Notes under the pieces: model-generated
What the model saw: the letters and a program-made list of their open reading frames with translations, nothing else
The model's database searches: none
What the model was told of the DNA's origin: nothing
Translations under genes and position numbers: made by a program
Assembly (NCBI GenBank): GCA_937995275.1
Contig: CALKKN010000159.1
Span: forward strand, 1 to 8,641
Direction: 5' to 3'
Length of the DNA stretch: 8,641 bases
Source of the DNA: an uncultured Lysobacterales bacterium
GTDB lineage: Bacteria > Pseudomonadota > Gammaproteobacteria > Xanthomonadales > SZUA-36
In this document: positions 1 to 5,778 of the stretch, in pieces
Layout: every line of letters begins with the position of its first letter
Numbering within the stretch: position 1 is the first letter of the stretch

Positions 1-705
1 GGCGCTGAACATCCCGGGCACGTCGGTCCATATTTCCAGGGCGGCAGCCGACAGCCGGGCCGCGAGGTAAGCTGCCGATGTGTCCGAGCCGCCGCGGCCG
101 AGCAGGCAGGTCGCGCCGTCCGGTCCGCCGGCGATAAACCCCTGAGTGATGTGCAACGGGCCCTCCCCGGCCAGCCTCTGCGCCAGCGCAGCATCGAATT
201 CGATGCTGCACCGGGCGGACAGGACGTGGGCGCTTGTCGGGTCCGCCTGCAGCAGGCTGCGCGCATCCTGCCAGGCTGCAGCCAGGCCGCGGGCGACCAG
301 CGCGTCACGGCCGATGCTGCTGGACAGCAGTTCACCGTGCGCCAGCAGATGCGCCCGCTGCCCGTCGGTCATCCTGGGGCCAGCGGCTTCGACCAGGCGC
401 TGCAAGCTGTCCCGGTGGTGTTCGTAGTCGGCCGACGGCCGCAGGTCCAGGGCTCGGATCAGTTCTTCGTGCCTCGCGGCGAGTTCATCGCGAATGGCCG
501 CTTTTTCGGGTTCTTCGACGCCGTCGGCGAGCCGGCCGAGCAGGTTGGTGACCCCGGCCAGCGCGGAGACGACGATCAGCACCCGCTGGCCGGCATCGAT
601 GTGACCCTGCGCCTGGGCGAAGATTGTGGCCCAACTCGGGCCCGAACTGACGCTGGTCCCGCCGAATTTCATGACCACCCAGCCACGGGCGATTTCCTGC
701 TGCAT
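1..705 (-). CDS. Aspartokinase, N-terminal 235 residues (partial; probably fused LysAC)
   Basis: Aspartate kinase phosphorylates aspartate, the first step of lysine, threonine, methionine and diaminopimelate synthesis. The visible part is the amino-acid-kinase domain: the KFGGTSV nucleotide loop at residues 13-19, HGELLS at 123-128, ITQGF at 186-190, the GRGGSDTSA active-site loop at 203-211 and EIWTDVPG at 224-231. The ATG at 705 is chosen because GGAGGG (712-717) lies 6 nt upstream of it. The reading frame is open to the left edge, so the C-terminal part is missing. The N-terminal wording (WVVMKFGGTSVSS, GRGGSDTSAAYLA) is closer to my recollection of the bifunctional aspartokinase/diaminopimelate decarboxylase of Xanthomonas and Xylella than to E. 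coli LysC or ThrA. That fusion is inferred, because the decarboxylase half lies outside the window. The kinase call is secure. Confidence 0.9.
   Translation of the reverse strand, partial: MQQEIARGWVVMKFGGTSVSSGPSWATIFAQAQGHIDAGQRVLIVVSALAGVTNLLGRLADGVEEPEKAAIRDELAARHEELIRALDLRPSADYEHHRDSLQRLVEAAGPRMTDGQRAHLLAHGELLSSSIGRDALVARGLAAAWQDARSLLQADPTSAHVLSARCSIEFDAALAQRLAGEGPLHITQGFIAGGPDGATCLLGRGGSDTSAAYLAARLSAAALEIWTDVPGMFSA
188..209. repeat. 22-bp perfect palindrome inside the aspartokinase gene
   Basis: The half-site GCAGCATCGAA is followed directly by its exact reverse complement, with the centre between 198 and 199. It lies within codons for about residues 166-172 of the kinase. In RNA it could fold into a hairpin with a tetraloop. 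No function is known to me. Confidence 0.85.
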
Positions 706-724
706 TACGCTCCCTCCAAACGCA

Positions 725-749
725 AACGGCCTCCGCTGGGGAGGCCGTT
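725..749 (-). terminator. Hairpin between rpoH and the aspartokinase gene, probable rpoH terminator
   Basis: A perfect 10-bp stem (AACGGCCTCC paired with GGAGGCCGTT) surrounds a 5-nt loop, 25 nt after the rpoH stop. On the minus strand the stem ends in TTT, then GCG, then TTT, so the U-tract is interrupted and termination may be leaky. The stem ends only 19 nt before the aspartokinase ATG, next to its ribosome binding site. Confidence 0.65.
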
Positions 750-774
750 CTAATAGTTCAATGGTGCTGCGGAC

Positions 775-1635
775 TCAGGCGGTAATTGACGCCCTCATCT
801 TTCGTAGCGCGTTCGCTTCGAGCTGCCGGATACGTTCCGCCGATATCTCGTAGCGGTCCGCCAGTTCCTGCAAGGTCATCTTGTCGTCCTGCAGCCAGCG
901 GCTGCGAATGATGTCCTGGCTGCGCTCATCCAGCTCGTCCAGGCCGGCGTACAACAGGCTGTTGTTGTGTTCCGTCAGGTTTTCGGCCTCGTAGTCCGAC
1001 TCGGGGTTGCCCGTGTTGCTCTCGAGGTAAGCCACCGGCGCCACGTAGGGTATATCGTCATCGGCATTCGGCGGCAGGTCGAAACCGACGTCCTGCCCCG
1101 ACAGCCGGGACTCCATCTCAAGCACCACCTCGGGCTTGACGCCGAGGTCCCGGGCCACCGCGTGAACCTCTTTGTGACTCAGCCAGCCCAGCCGCTTTTT
1201 CGACTTGCGGAGGTTGAAGAACAGCTTGCGCTGCGCCTTGGTCGTCGCGACCTTGACGATGCGCCAGTTACGCAGGATGAATTCGTGCATCTCGGCACGA
1301 ATCCAGTGCACCGCGAAGGAAACCAGCCGCACCCCGTGCTCGGGGTCGAAGCGCTTGACTGCTTTCATCAGGCCGATGTTGCCTTCCTGGATCAGGTCCC
1401 CGAGCGCCAGGCCATAACCCGTGTAGCCCTTGGCCACGTGTACGACGAAGCGCAGGTGAGCGAGCACCATCCGCCGGGCGGCTTCGAGTTCGCCGTCCTC
1501 GCGGTAGCGCCGCGCCAGGTCCCGCTCTTCTTCCAGCGTCAGCACGGGGATCTTGTTGACTTCCTGGATGTAGGAATCCAGGCTTCCCGTGCCGGCGGGA
1601 ACCAGCAAGTGGCTTGGAACCAGATCTTTACTCAT
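775..1635 (-). CDS. rpoH: RNA polymerase sigma-32 (heat-shock sigma factor RpoH)
   Basis: RpoH directs RNA polymerase to heat-shock promoters for chaperones and proteases. The 286-residue product is close to the E. coli length of 284. Sigma region 2 spans about residues 53-125, with [18 protein letters not shown] at 80-97 and the promoter-melting segment around 104-125. The RpoH-specific box QRKLFFNLR is at 135-143. Region 4 with its helix-turn-helix ([20 protein letters not shown]) occupies about 232-284. The ATG at 1635 is preferred over one 8 codons upstream because GGAGG sits 7 nt before it and the protein then begins like the family. Residues R54 and V57 fall where E. coli has K51 and I54, positions tied to sigma-32 turnover control; both changes are conservative. 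Upstream sequence suggests sigma-E and sigma-70 promoters. Confidence 0.97.
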   Translation of the reverse strand: MSKDLVPSHLLVPAGTGSLDSYIQEVNKIPVLTLEEERDLARRYREDGELEAARRMVLAHLRFVVHVAKGYTGYGLALGDLIQEGNIGLMKAVKRFDPEHGVRLVSFAVHWIRAEMHEFILRNWRIVKVATTKAQRKLFFNLRKSKKRLGWLSHKEVHAVARDLGVKPEVVLEMESRLSGQDVGFDLPPNADDDIPYVAPVAYLESNTGNPESDYEAENLTEHNNSLLYAGLDELDERSQDIIRSRWLQDDKMTLQELADRYEISAERIRQLEANALRKMRASITA

Positions 1636-1660
1636 ACACAATCCTCCGGGGCAACGCATT

Positions 1661-1687
1661 AGTTTAGCATATTTTGATGGGTGTAAA
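1661..1687 (-). promoter_or_regulatory. Candidate extended -10 sigma-70 promoter for rpoH
   Basis: Read on the minus strand, TTTACA (1682-1687, 5 of 6 to consensus) is followed after 15 nt by TAAACT (1661-1666, 4 of 6). The TAAACT is preceded by TGC, giving a TGn extended -10 that could make up for the short spacer. The -10 box ends 25 nt before the rpoH ATG, so the leader would be short but would keep the GGAGG site. Confidence 0.45.
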
Positions 1688-1695
1688 ACTCCGCG

Positions 1696-1711
1696 GGGGC
1701 CGATCAGCCCC
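1696..1711 (-). terminator. Small GC hairpin, possible weak terminator of the rhlB-ftsEX unit
   Basis: A 5-bp all-GC stem (GGGGC with GCCCC) with a 6-nt loop is followed on the minus strand by GCGGAGTTTT. It lies after ftsX and before the proximal rpoH promoter candidate. The stem is short and the T-run starts several bases late, so this is a weak call. Confidence 0.25.
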
Positions 1712-1761
1712 TGCCTTCCGCCCGGCCAAACACAGTGCCGCCAAATGATTCAACTCCGGGA

Positions 1762-1789
1762 TTAGACAGGCCTGGATTCAATAGGTTCC
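1762..1789 (-). promoter_or_regulatory. Candidate sigma-E (RpoE) promoter upstream of rpoH
   Basis: On the minus strand GGAACCT (1783-1789) matches the sigma-E -35 consensus GGAACTT at 6 of 7 positions. After 16 nt it is followed by TCTAA (1762-1766), preceded by G, giving the full GTCTAA -10 consensus (1762-1767). The geometry matches my recollection of the sigma-E-dependent P3 promoter of E. coli rpoH. Transcription would start near 1755, leaving a leader of about 120 nt. Confidence 0.65.
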
Positions 1790-1847
1790 GTGACGTTGAA
1801 TCTAATAAAATCAGTCACTTACACTCCACAATCCGGCCAGACTGCGC

Positions 1848-2810
1848 CTAGCGGTCGACGCCGGTTCCGTCCAGGCGGAATCGCCGGAAATAGCGTTGCA
1901 CGGCCAGCCAGGCGCCCAGCAGCCCCAGCAGGGCACCCGAGACCACGACCAGCAGCACTTCGGGACCACCCAGCCCACTGATTTCGAACGTGTTGCCGTA
2001 GGCGTCGAGCAGCCGCCCCAGCGGCCGGGCCAGGTACCACATGCAGGCGCTGAGCAGCACCAGCGCCAACAGGGCGCCCAGTATTCCGTACCAGAATCCG
2101 GAATACAAAAACGGCTGACGGATAAAGCCGTTGCTGGCGCCAACGAGTTGCAGGACCTGGATTTCTTCCACGCGGCTGGCCACGTCGAGCCGTATGGTGT
2201 TGGCCACTACCACAACCACGGCCAGCGAAAACAGCACGCTGAGCACGGTGACGACAGCGTCACCCAGTGCCAGCAAACCGGCGAGGCGCTGCAACCACTT
2301 GAAATCGGCCTGCACGAGTTCGACGCCTTCCTGTTCCCCGATCCAGTCGCTGAGGGGCCCGACGACGGATTCGATGTCTTCGCCGGGCGACGGCTGCGGC
2401 GTAACCTCAAGCACCCACGGCAACGGATTCTCGTCGAACAGGGTCAACGCCTCACCAAAGCCTGACGCCCTTCGGAACACCTCCATGCCCTGCTCGGGGG
2501 ATATGGCCGCCACGGCAACACCGTGCCGGCTCGCGATTCGGTCCGACAGATCATGGACTTGGTCCGCTTCGACCCCGGGCTGCATAAAAACGGAAATCGT
2601 CCCCCAATCCTGATGCTGAAGATCCAGGGCACGGAGGTTCTTGACGGTTACATAGAGCCCCAGCGGCAGCAGCATCGCGATACCCAGCACCAGCATCGTC
2701 AGCAGGGTGCCGAGCCGGTGGCTGTAAAGAGTGCCGAGGCTCGAGAAAAAGCTGTAAAGCTGGCGGCGTCCCCAGGCCCGCACCCGGCTTCGCAGCCCAC
2801 CCGTGCTCAC
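1848..2810 (-). CDS. ftsX: Cell-division ABC transporter-like membrane protein FtsX
   Basis: FtsX is the membrane partner of FtsE. The complex sits at the division septum and activates periplasmic peptidoglycan hydrolases rather than transporting a substrate. The 320-residue product shows the family topology: a basic cytosolic N-terminus (R8-R16), a first membrane helix at about 34-55, a periplasmic domain at about 56-180, then helices near 181-204, 233-258 and 284-306. The conserved cytosolic segment EIQVLQLVGAS (216-226), which faces the ATPase, lies between helices 2 and 3. The start is GTG at 2810 and overlaps the ftsE stop as GTGA, so translation is probably coupled to ftsE; no strong Shine-Dalgarno sequence is visible. 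It is a little shorter than E. coli FtsX (352), mainly at the N-terminus. Confidence 0.95.
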   Translation of the reverse strand: MSTGGLRSRVRAWGRRQLYSFFSSLGTLYSHRLGTLLTMLVLGIAMLLPLGLYVTVKNLRALDLQHQDWGTISVFMQPGVEADQVHDLSDRIASRHGVAVAAISPEQGMEVFRRASGFGEALTLFDENPLPWVLEVTPQPSPGEDIESVVGPLSDWIGEQEGVELVQADFKWLQRLAGLLALGDAVVTVLSVLFSLAVVVVVANTIRLDVASRVEEIQVLQLVGASNGFIRQPFLYSGFWYGILGALLALVLLSACMWYLARPLGRLLDAYGNTFEISGLGGPEVLLVVVSGALLGLLGAWLAVQRYFRRFRLDGTGVDR

Positions 2811-3496
2811 GGGCGGGCACCGCGAATTTCGGCCCCGGAAATATCGTCCACGAGGCGGCCGCGCGAAAGCACCAGCACCCGCTGGCCCATGGAGCGGATC
2901 AGGGGCAGGTCGTGACTGGCGATCAGCACCGTCACGCCTTGCGCGTTCAATTGGCGAAACAGGTTGAACAGGTCCTGTGACAGTTCGGGGTCGAGATTTC
3001 CGGTGGGCTCATCCGCCAGCAGGATGGGCGGCATGCCCACGATCGCCCGCGCTATGCCAACCCGCTGCTGCTCGCCGCCGGACAGGGTCAGCGGCCCGGA
3101 CCGCTCCTTGCTGAGCAAACCGACCTTGTCGAGTGCAGCCCGCACCCGCTTGCGAATGTCCGGATACCGCATGCCGGCGATCATCAGCGGCAGGGACACA
3201 TTGTCGAACACGGTCCTTTCGCTGAGCAGCTTGTGGTCCTGGAAAATCATGCCGATGCCGCGGCGCACGTGCGGAGCCTTGCGGGAAGAGGTCTTGCCCA
3301 GATTTCTGCCATTCACGATGACCTGGCCGCGGCTGGCCCGCTCCAGCATCAGGATCAGTCGCAAAAGCGTGCTTTTGCCCGCCCCCGAATGCCCGGTCAG
3401 AAACGCCATCTCGCCGTCCGGGATCTCGAAGCTGACGTCCTGGAGCGCAGCGATCCCGCCAGGGTAGCGCTTACTGACGCGTTCGAACCTGATCAT
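2807..3496 (-). CDS. ftsE: Cell-division ATP-binding protein FtsE
   Basis: FtsE is the cytoplasmic ATPase of the FtsEX divisome complex; ATP cycling is relayed through FtsX to activate septal peptidoglycan hydrolysis. All ABC motifs are present in the 229-residue product: Walker A GHSGAGKST (35-43), Q-loop Gln86 in FQDH, signature LSGGE (138-142), Walker B ILLADEP (158-164) with catalytic Glu163, D-loop NLD (167-169) and switch His195. The N-terminus MIRFERVSKRYPGG and the phrase GMIFQDHKLL are typical of FtsE. The ATG at 3496 matches family N-termini, although the AGGA before it abuts the start codon directly. A longer in-frame start at 3610 would add 38 low-complexity residues overlapping rhlB and is unlikely. 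The gene follows rhlB by 28 nt. Confidence 0.97.
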   Translation of the reverse strand: MIRFERVSKRYPGGIAALQDVSFEIPDGEMAFLTGHSGAGKSTLLRLILMLERASRGQVIVNGRNLGKTSSRKAPHVRRGIGMIFQDHKLLSERTVFDNVSLPLMIAGMRYPDIRKRVRAALDKVGLLSKERSGPLTLSGGEQQRVGIARAIVGMPPILLADEPTGNLDPELSQDLFNLFRQLNAQGVTVLIASHDLPLIRSMGQRVLVLSRGRLVDDISGAEIRGARP

Positions 3497-3524
3497 TCCT
3501 GAAGATGCTAAGCGATTCGCCCAC

Positions 3525-4859
3525 CTAGCTGCCAGCCGGACGCTTGCCGCGCCGGCGGCGCCGGCGGCGCGGCCGGTCTGCGGCCGTGTCCGAACCGCCC
3601 CTGGGCGCACGCCGGCCCGAGCCGCCCCGGGGGGGGCGGCCGCGTCGTTCGCGCCGGGGCGCCGGCGGCGCCTTGACGAGTTCGGGCAGAGTTTCCTCCC
3701 CGACCGGCATCATCGGGATGGAATAGCCGATGTAGTCCTCGATTTCGGGCAGATGGAAGGCGTAGTTCTCACAGGCAAAGCTGATCGCCTCACCCCTCGC
3801 GCCCAGCCGCGCCGTGCGGCCGATGCGATGCACGTAGTCCTCTGCATCCTGGGGCAGGTCGAAATTGATGACGTGGGTCACATCCGGAATGTGCAGGCCA
3901 CGCGCAGCCACGTCGGTCGCCACCAGGACGGGAATCTCGCCGTCGTGGAAGCTTTTCAGCAATGTCTGCCGCCGTTTCTGGGGTACCCGCCCGGACATCG
4001 CCGCGGCATGAATACCGTTGGCATTGAGGGACCGCTCCACCCGATCCGTAGCATTCCGCGTGTTGGCGAAGACCATGATGCGTCCATCCTCGATGCCGCG
4101 CAGGATTTTCACCAGCAGCGGCAATTTTTCCGGATTGGCCGGGTAGTACACGGACTGCGCGACGTTGTCGGCGGTCACCTGGTCGGTCTCCACCTGCAGC
4201 AAATCGGGTTCGTTCATATGCTCGTAAGCCAGTTCGAGCACCCGCTGGCCTAGCGTGGCCGAGAACATCAGGCTCTGCCGTTCGTCCCGCGGCGGCAAAC
4301 GCCGCAGGACGTAGCGGATATCCTTGATGAAGCCGAGGTCGAACATGCGGTCGGCCTCGTCCAGCACCATGACCTCGATGTGCCTGAGGTTGAACACGCG
4401 CTGCTTGAAGTAATCGATAATGCGGCCCGGTGTCCCGATCAAAACGTCCACACCCGCTTCCAGAGCCTTGCGCTGCTTCTCGTAGTCCACCCCGCCGTAC
4501 GCGAGCCCGAAGTTCAGGTCCGTGTGGCCGCCCAGCAGCAGGGCGTCCTTGTGGATCTGGAGGGCGAGTTCACGGGTCGGCGCCAGCACCAGCGAACGCG
4601 GATGGCGGCGCGCTTCGTCGCCCGGGTCGGACAGCAGGCGCTGAAGTATGACGAGCAGGAAAGCTGCCGTCTTGCCGGTCCCGGTCTGGGCCTGGCCGGC
4701 GACGTCCCTGCCCGCCAGGGCCGGGGGCAACGTCAGAGCCTGGATCGGCGTGCAATACGTGAATCCGGCATTACTTACTCCGGCCTGGACGGCCGGCAAC
4801 AGGTCGAGCGAAGAGAAAGCGATATCCGTCAGGGGTTTGCTTGCATTGTTTTCGGGCAT
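3525..4859 (-). CDS. rhlB: ATP-dependent DEAD-box RNA helicase RhlB
   Basis: RhlB unwinds RNA; in E. coli it works with RNase E and PNPase in the degradosome. The 444-residue product carries the Q motif with TPIQ at 37-40, motif I AQTGTGKT (57-64), PTRELA (94-99), TPGR (143-146), DEAD (167-170), SAT (200-202), VFANT (263-267), [12 protein letters not shown] (314-325) and HRIGRTAR (344-351). [17 protein letters not shown] and [16 protein letters not shown] are nearly identical to E. coli RhlB, and the divergent trxA-rho neighbours support the assignment over other DEAD-box paralogs. Residues from about 400 onward form an Arg/Gly/Pro-rich tail ending in an Arg run, probably an RNA-binding extension. 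The ATG at 4859 gives the expected N-terminus, but no clear Shine-Dalgarno sequence precedes it. Confidence 0.94.
   Translation of the reverse strand: MPENNASKPLTDIAFSSLDLLPAVQAGVSNAGFTYCTPIQALTLPPALAGRDVAGQAQTGTGKTAAFLLVILQRLLSDPGDEARRHPRSLVLAPTRELALQIHKDALLLGGHTDLNFGLAYGGVDYEKQRKALEAGVDVLIGTPGRIIDYFKQRVFNLRHIEVMVLDEADRMFDLGFIKDIRYVLRRLPPRDERQSLMFSATLGQRVLELAYEHMNEPDLLQVETDQVTADNVAQSVYYPANPEKLPLLVKILRGIEDGRIMVFANTRNATDRVERSLNANGIHAAAMSGRVPQKRRQTLLKSFHDGEIPVLVATDVAARGLHIPDVTHVINFDLPQDAEDYVHRIGRTARLGARGEAISFACENYAFHLPEIEDYIGYSIPMMPVGEETLPELVKAPPAPRRERRGRPPRGGSGRRAPRGGSDTAADRPRRRRRRRGKRPAGS
3629..3636. repeat. Homopolymer of eight G (C8 on the coding strand) in the rhlB tail
   Basis: Eight consecutive G on the plus strand fall in the low-complexity Arg/Gly/Pro tail of RhlB. 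Close by, 3547-3570 consists of tandem GCCGGCG-type units encoding the Arg run. A slip of one base here would change only the C-terminal tail, not the helicase core. Confidence 0.8.
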
Positions 4860-4960
4860 TTGCAGGTCACATGTGATGAACCGGTCTTGTGCACCGGGTG
4901 CTGGTCATTGATTCGTTTTGGTTTCGAGCAGCCGACGACTTGAAATTTGCGGCCTGCGCC

Positions 4961-4989
4961 TTGAAATCGTTGATCAGTTCAGTTGAAAT
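4961..4989 (+). promoter_or_regulatory. Candidate sigma-70 promoter for trxA
   Basis: TTGAAA (4961-4966, 5 of 6) and TGAAAT (4984-4989, 4 of 6) are separated by 17 nt and point toward trxA, giving a leader of roughly 120 nt. The -10 lacks the important A at its second position, so this is tentative. The rest of the 259-nt rhlB-trxA divergent gap is AT-richer than its flanks. I could not identify a convincing rhlB promoter in it. Confidence 0.25.
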
Positions 4990-5118
4990 GAAGGCCCGAC
5001 TCCAGTTCGCGCCTATTCCGGCGGATTGTTCCTGTAGAGGGCCCTTGGACACACCATCTTAACCGCGCCGCTGTGCATGTTCCAGTTCGGAACTCGGCGG
5101 GCCATTTGGAGAAAAGAA

Positions 5119-5445
5119 GTGAGTGAGAAGATTACACACGTGACCGACACCAGTTTCGACCAGGAAGTGCTGAGCGCAGAGGGTCCGGTCCTGGTCGACT
5201 ATTGGGCGGAATGGTGCGGCCCCTGCAAGATGATCGCACCCATCATCGACGAAATCGCCGAAGAGTACGGCGACCGTCTGAAAGTCACCAAGATGGACAT
5301 CGACAGCAACATGATGACTCCGCAGCAGTACAGCATCCGGGGCATCCCCACGCTGATGATTTTCCGGGACGGCAAGGTGCAGGCCACCAAGGTCGGCGCG
5401 CTGACCAAGGGCCAATTGAAGGCGTTCGTCGAAGAAGTGGTCTGA
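5119..5445 (+). CDS. trxA: Thioredoxin 1
   Basis: This is the cytoplasmic thiol-disulfide reductant, recycled by thioredoxin reductase, serving ribonucleotide reductase, methionine sulfoxide reductase and other partners. The 108-residue protein has the canonical active site WCGPC at 32-36 within [15 protein letters not shown], the buried Asp27 and the cis-proline in GIPT (Pro77). Its C-terminus [13 protein letters not shown] aligns with E. coli TrxA (109 residues in the precursor). The start is GTG at 5119, with GGAG (5108-5111) 7 nt upstream; this yields [10 protein letters not shown], matching the family N-terminus. An in-frame ATG at 5077 would add 14 atypical residues. The gene lies divergent from rhlB and upstream of rho, the same order as in E. 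coli. Confidence 0.97.
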   Translation: MSEKITHVTDTSFDQEVLSAEGPVLVDYWAEWCGPCKMIAPIIDEIAEEYGDRLKVTKMDIDSNMMTPQQYSIRGIPTLMIFRDGKVQATKVGALTKGQLKAFVEEVV

Positions 5446-5495
5446 ACATCGAATCAGTCAACCACCTGACGCCCCTGGGCCGGCGGCCCCCCGTT

Positions 5496-5524
5496 TGCCC
5501 GGAACAACTGGACGCTGCCGGGCA
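5496..5524 (+). terminator. Hairpin with T-rich tail, candidate trxA terminator
   Basis: A 7-bp stem (TGCCCGG with CCGGGCA) encloses a 15-nt loop, about 50 nt after the trxA stop. It is followed by TTCGTGTTAATTTTG, which is T-rich but interrupted. A smaller 5-bp GC stem (5477-5489) precedes it. Confidence 0.4.
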
Positions 5525-5546
5525 TTCGTGTTAATTTTGTCCAATC

Positions 5547-5590
5547 CGTTGCCGGGCACCCAGCCCGGCTCAACGACTTTCCCAGTTTTT
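5547..5590 (+). terminator. Strong hairpin followed by T5, second candidate terminator or rho attenuator
   Basis: GCCGGGC (5551-5557) pairs with GCCCGGC (5563-5569) around the loop ACCCA. CGTT and AACG can extend the stem below a 2-nt bulge. A run of five T (5586-5590) follows ten nt after the stem, farther than in a standard intrinsic terminator. Confidence 0.4.
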
Positions 5591-5645
5591 GCCGGCTTTA
5601 TTTCAGACCAGATAACCGGCCATGCTTTGAATTTAAGGATGATCC

Positions 5646-5663
5646 CGCGGCCGAGGGGCCGCG
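5646..5663 (+). repeat. Perfect 7-bp GC hairpin in the rho leader
   Basis: CGCGGCC pairs with GGCCGCG around the loop GAGG. No T-tract follows, so it is a leader structure rather than an intrinsic terminator. It lies just upstream of the C-rich, G-poor tract. Confidence 0.55.
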
Positions 5664-5778
5664 TACCACGGACCGAATGCACAGCCCCGGCCGCGACCGG
5701 GATCAGTTCCTCGTTTCGATAACCAACACAAATCCGCTGTTTCAGCCTCAGTCACAAGTCTCAAACCAGAGCTTTTCC

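Larger units (their letters stand above)
5446..5778 (+). promoter_or_regulatory. trxA-rho intergenic region: structured leader with no convincing gene
   Basis: These 333 nt hold no credible coding region and no recognisable counterpart of the E. coli rhoL leader peptide. They contain several inverted repeats (5477-5489, 5496-5524, 5547-5575, 5646-5663) and, from about 5720 to the rho ATG, a tract rich in C and A but poor in G (about 34% C and 12% G by hand count). Such a tract resembles a Rho-loading (rut) site. A weak promoter candidate is TTGCCG (5589-5594), 16 nt, GATAAC (5611-5616). E. coli rho is known to be autoregulated by Rho-dependent attenuation in its leader; the same is inferred here. 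Confidence 0.5.

Noticed and set aside
151..753. A 200-codon plus-strand open frame across the aspartokinase region
   Set aside because: It is antisense to a clear kinase frame, shows no family motif, and its composition reflects the GC bias of the opposite strand.
3497..3610. A longer FtsE starting at 3610
   Set aside because: The extra 38 residues are Arg/Ala/Gly-rich low-complexity sequence overlapping the rhlB tail; family proteins begin at MIRFE, which is at 3496.
4867..5052. A 61-codon minus-strand open frame in the rhlB-trxA gap
   Set aside because: It has no recognisable motif and occupies the promoter-bearing divergent region. It probably stays open by chance.
5079..5093. Small inverted repeat GTTCC-N5-GGAAC before trxA
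   Set aside because: The 5-bp arms are within chance expectation and there is no positional or family support for a regulatory role.
5458..5722. Short open frames on both strands in the trxA-rho gap
   Set aside because: The plus-strand one needs a TTG start without a good ribosome binding site, neither has family features, and both run through hairpins better explained as RNA structure.
5677..5778. A longer Rho, or a rhoL-like leader peptide, from the ATG at 5677
   Set aside because: The 34 upstream codons are in frame with rho without a stop, unlike rhoL, and do not resemble Rho N-termini; MNLTDLK at 5779 matches E. coli Rho.
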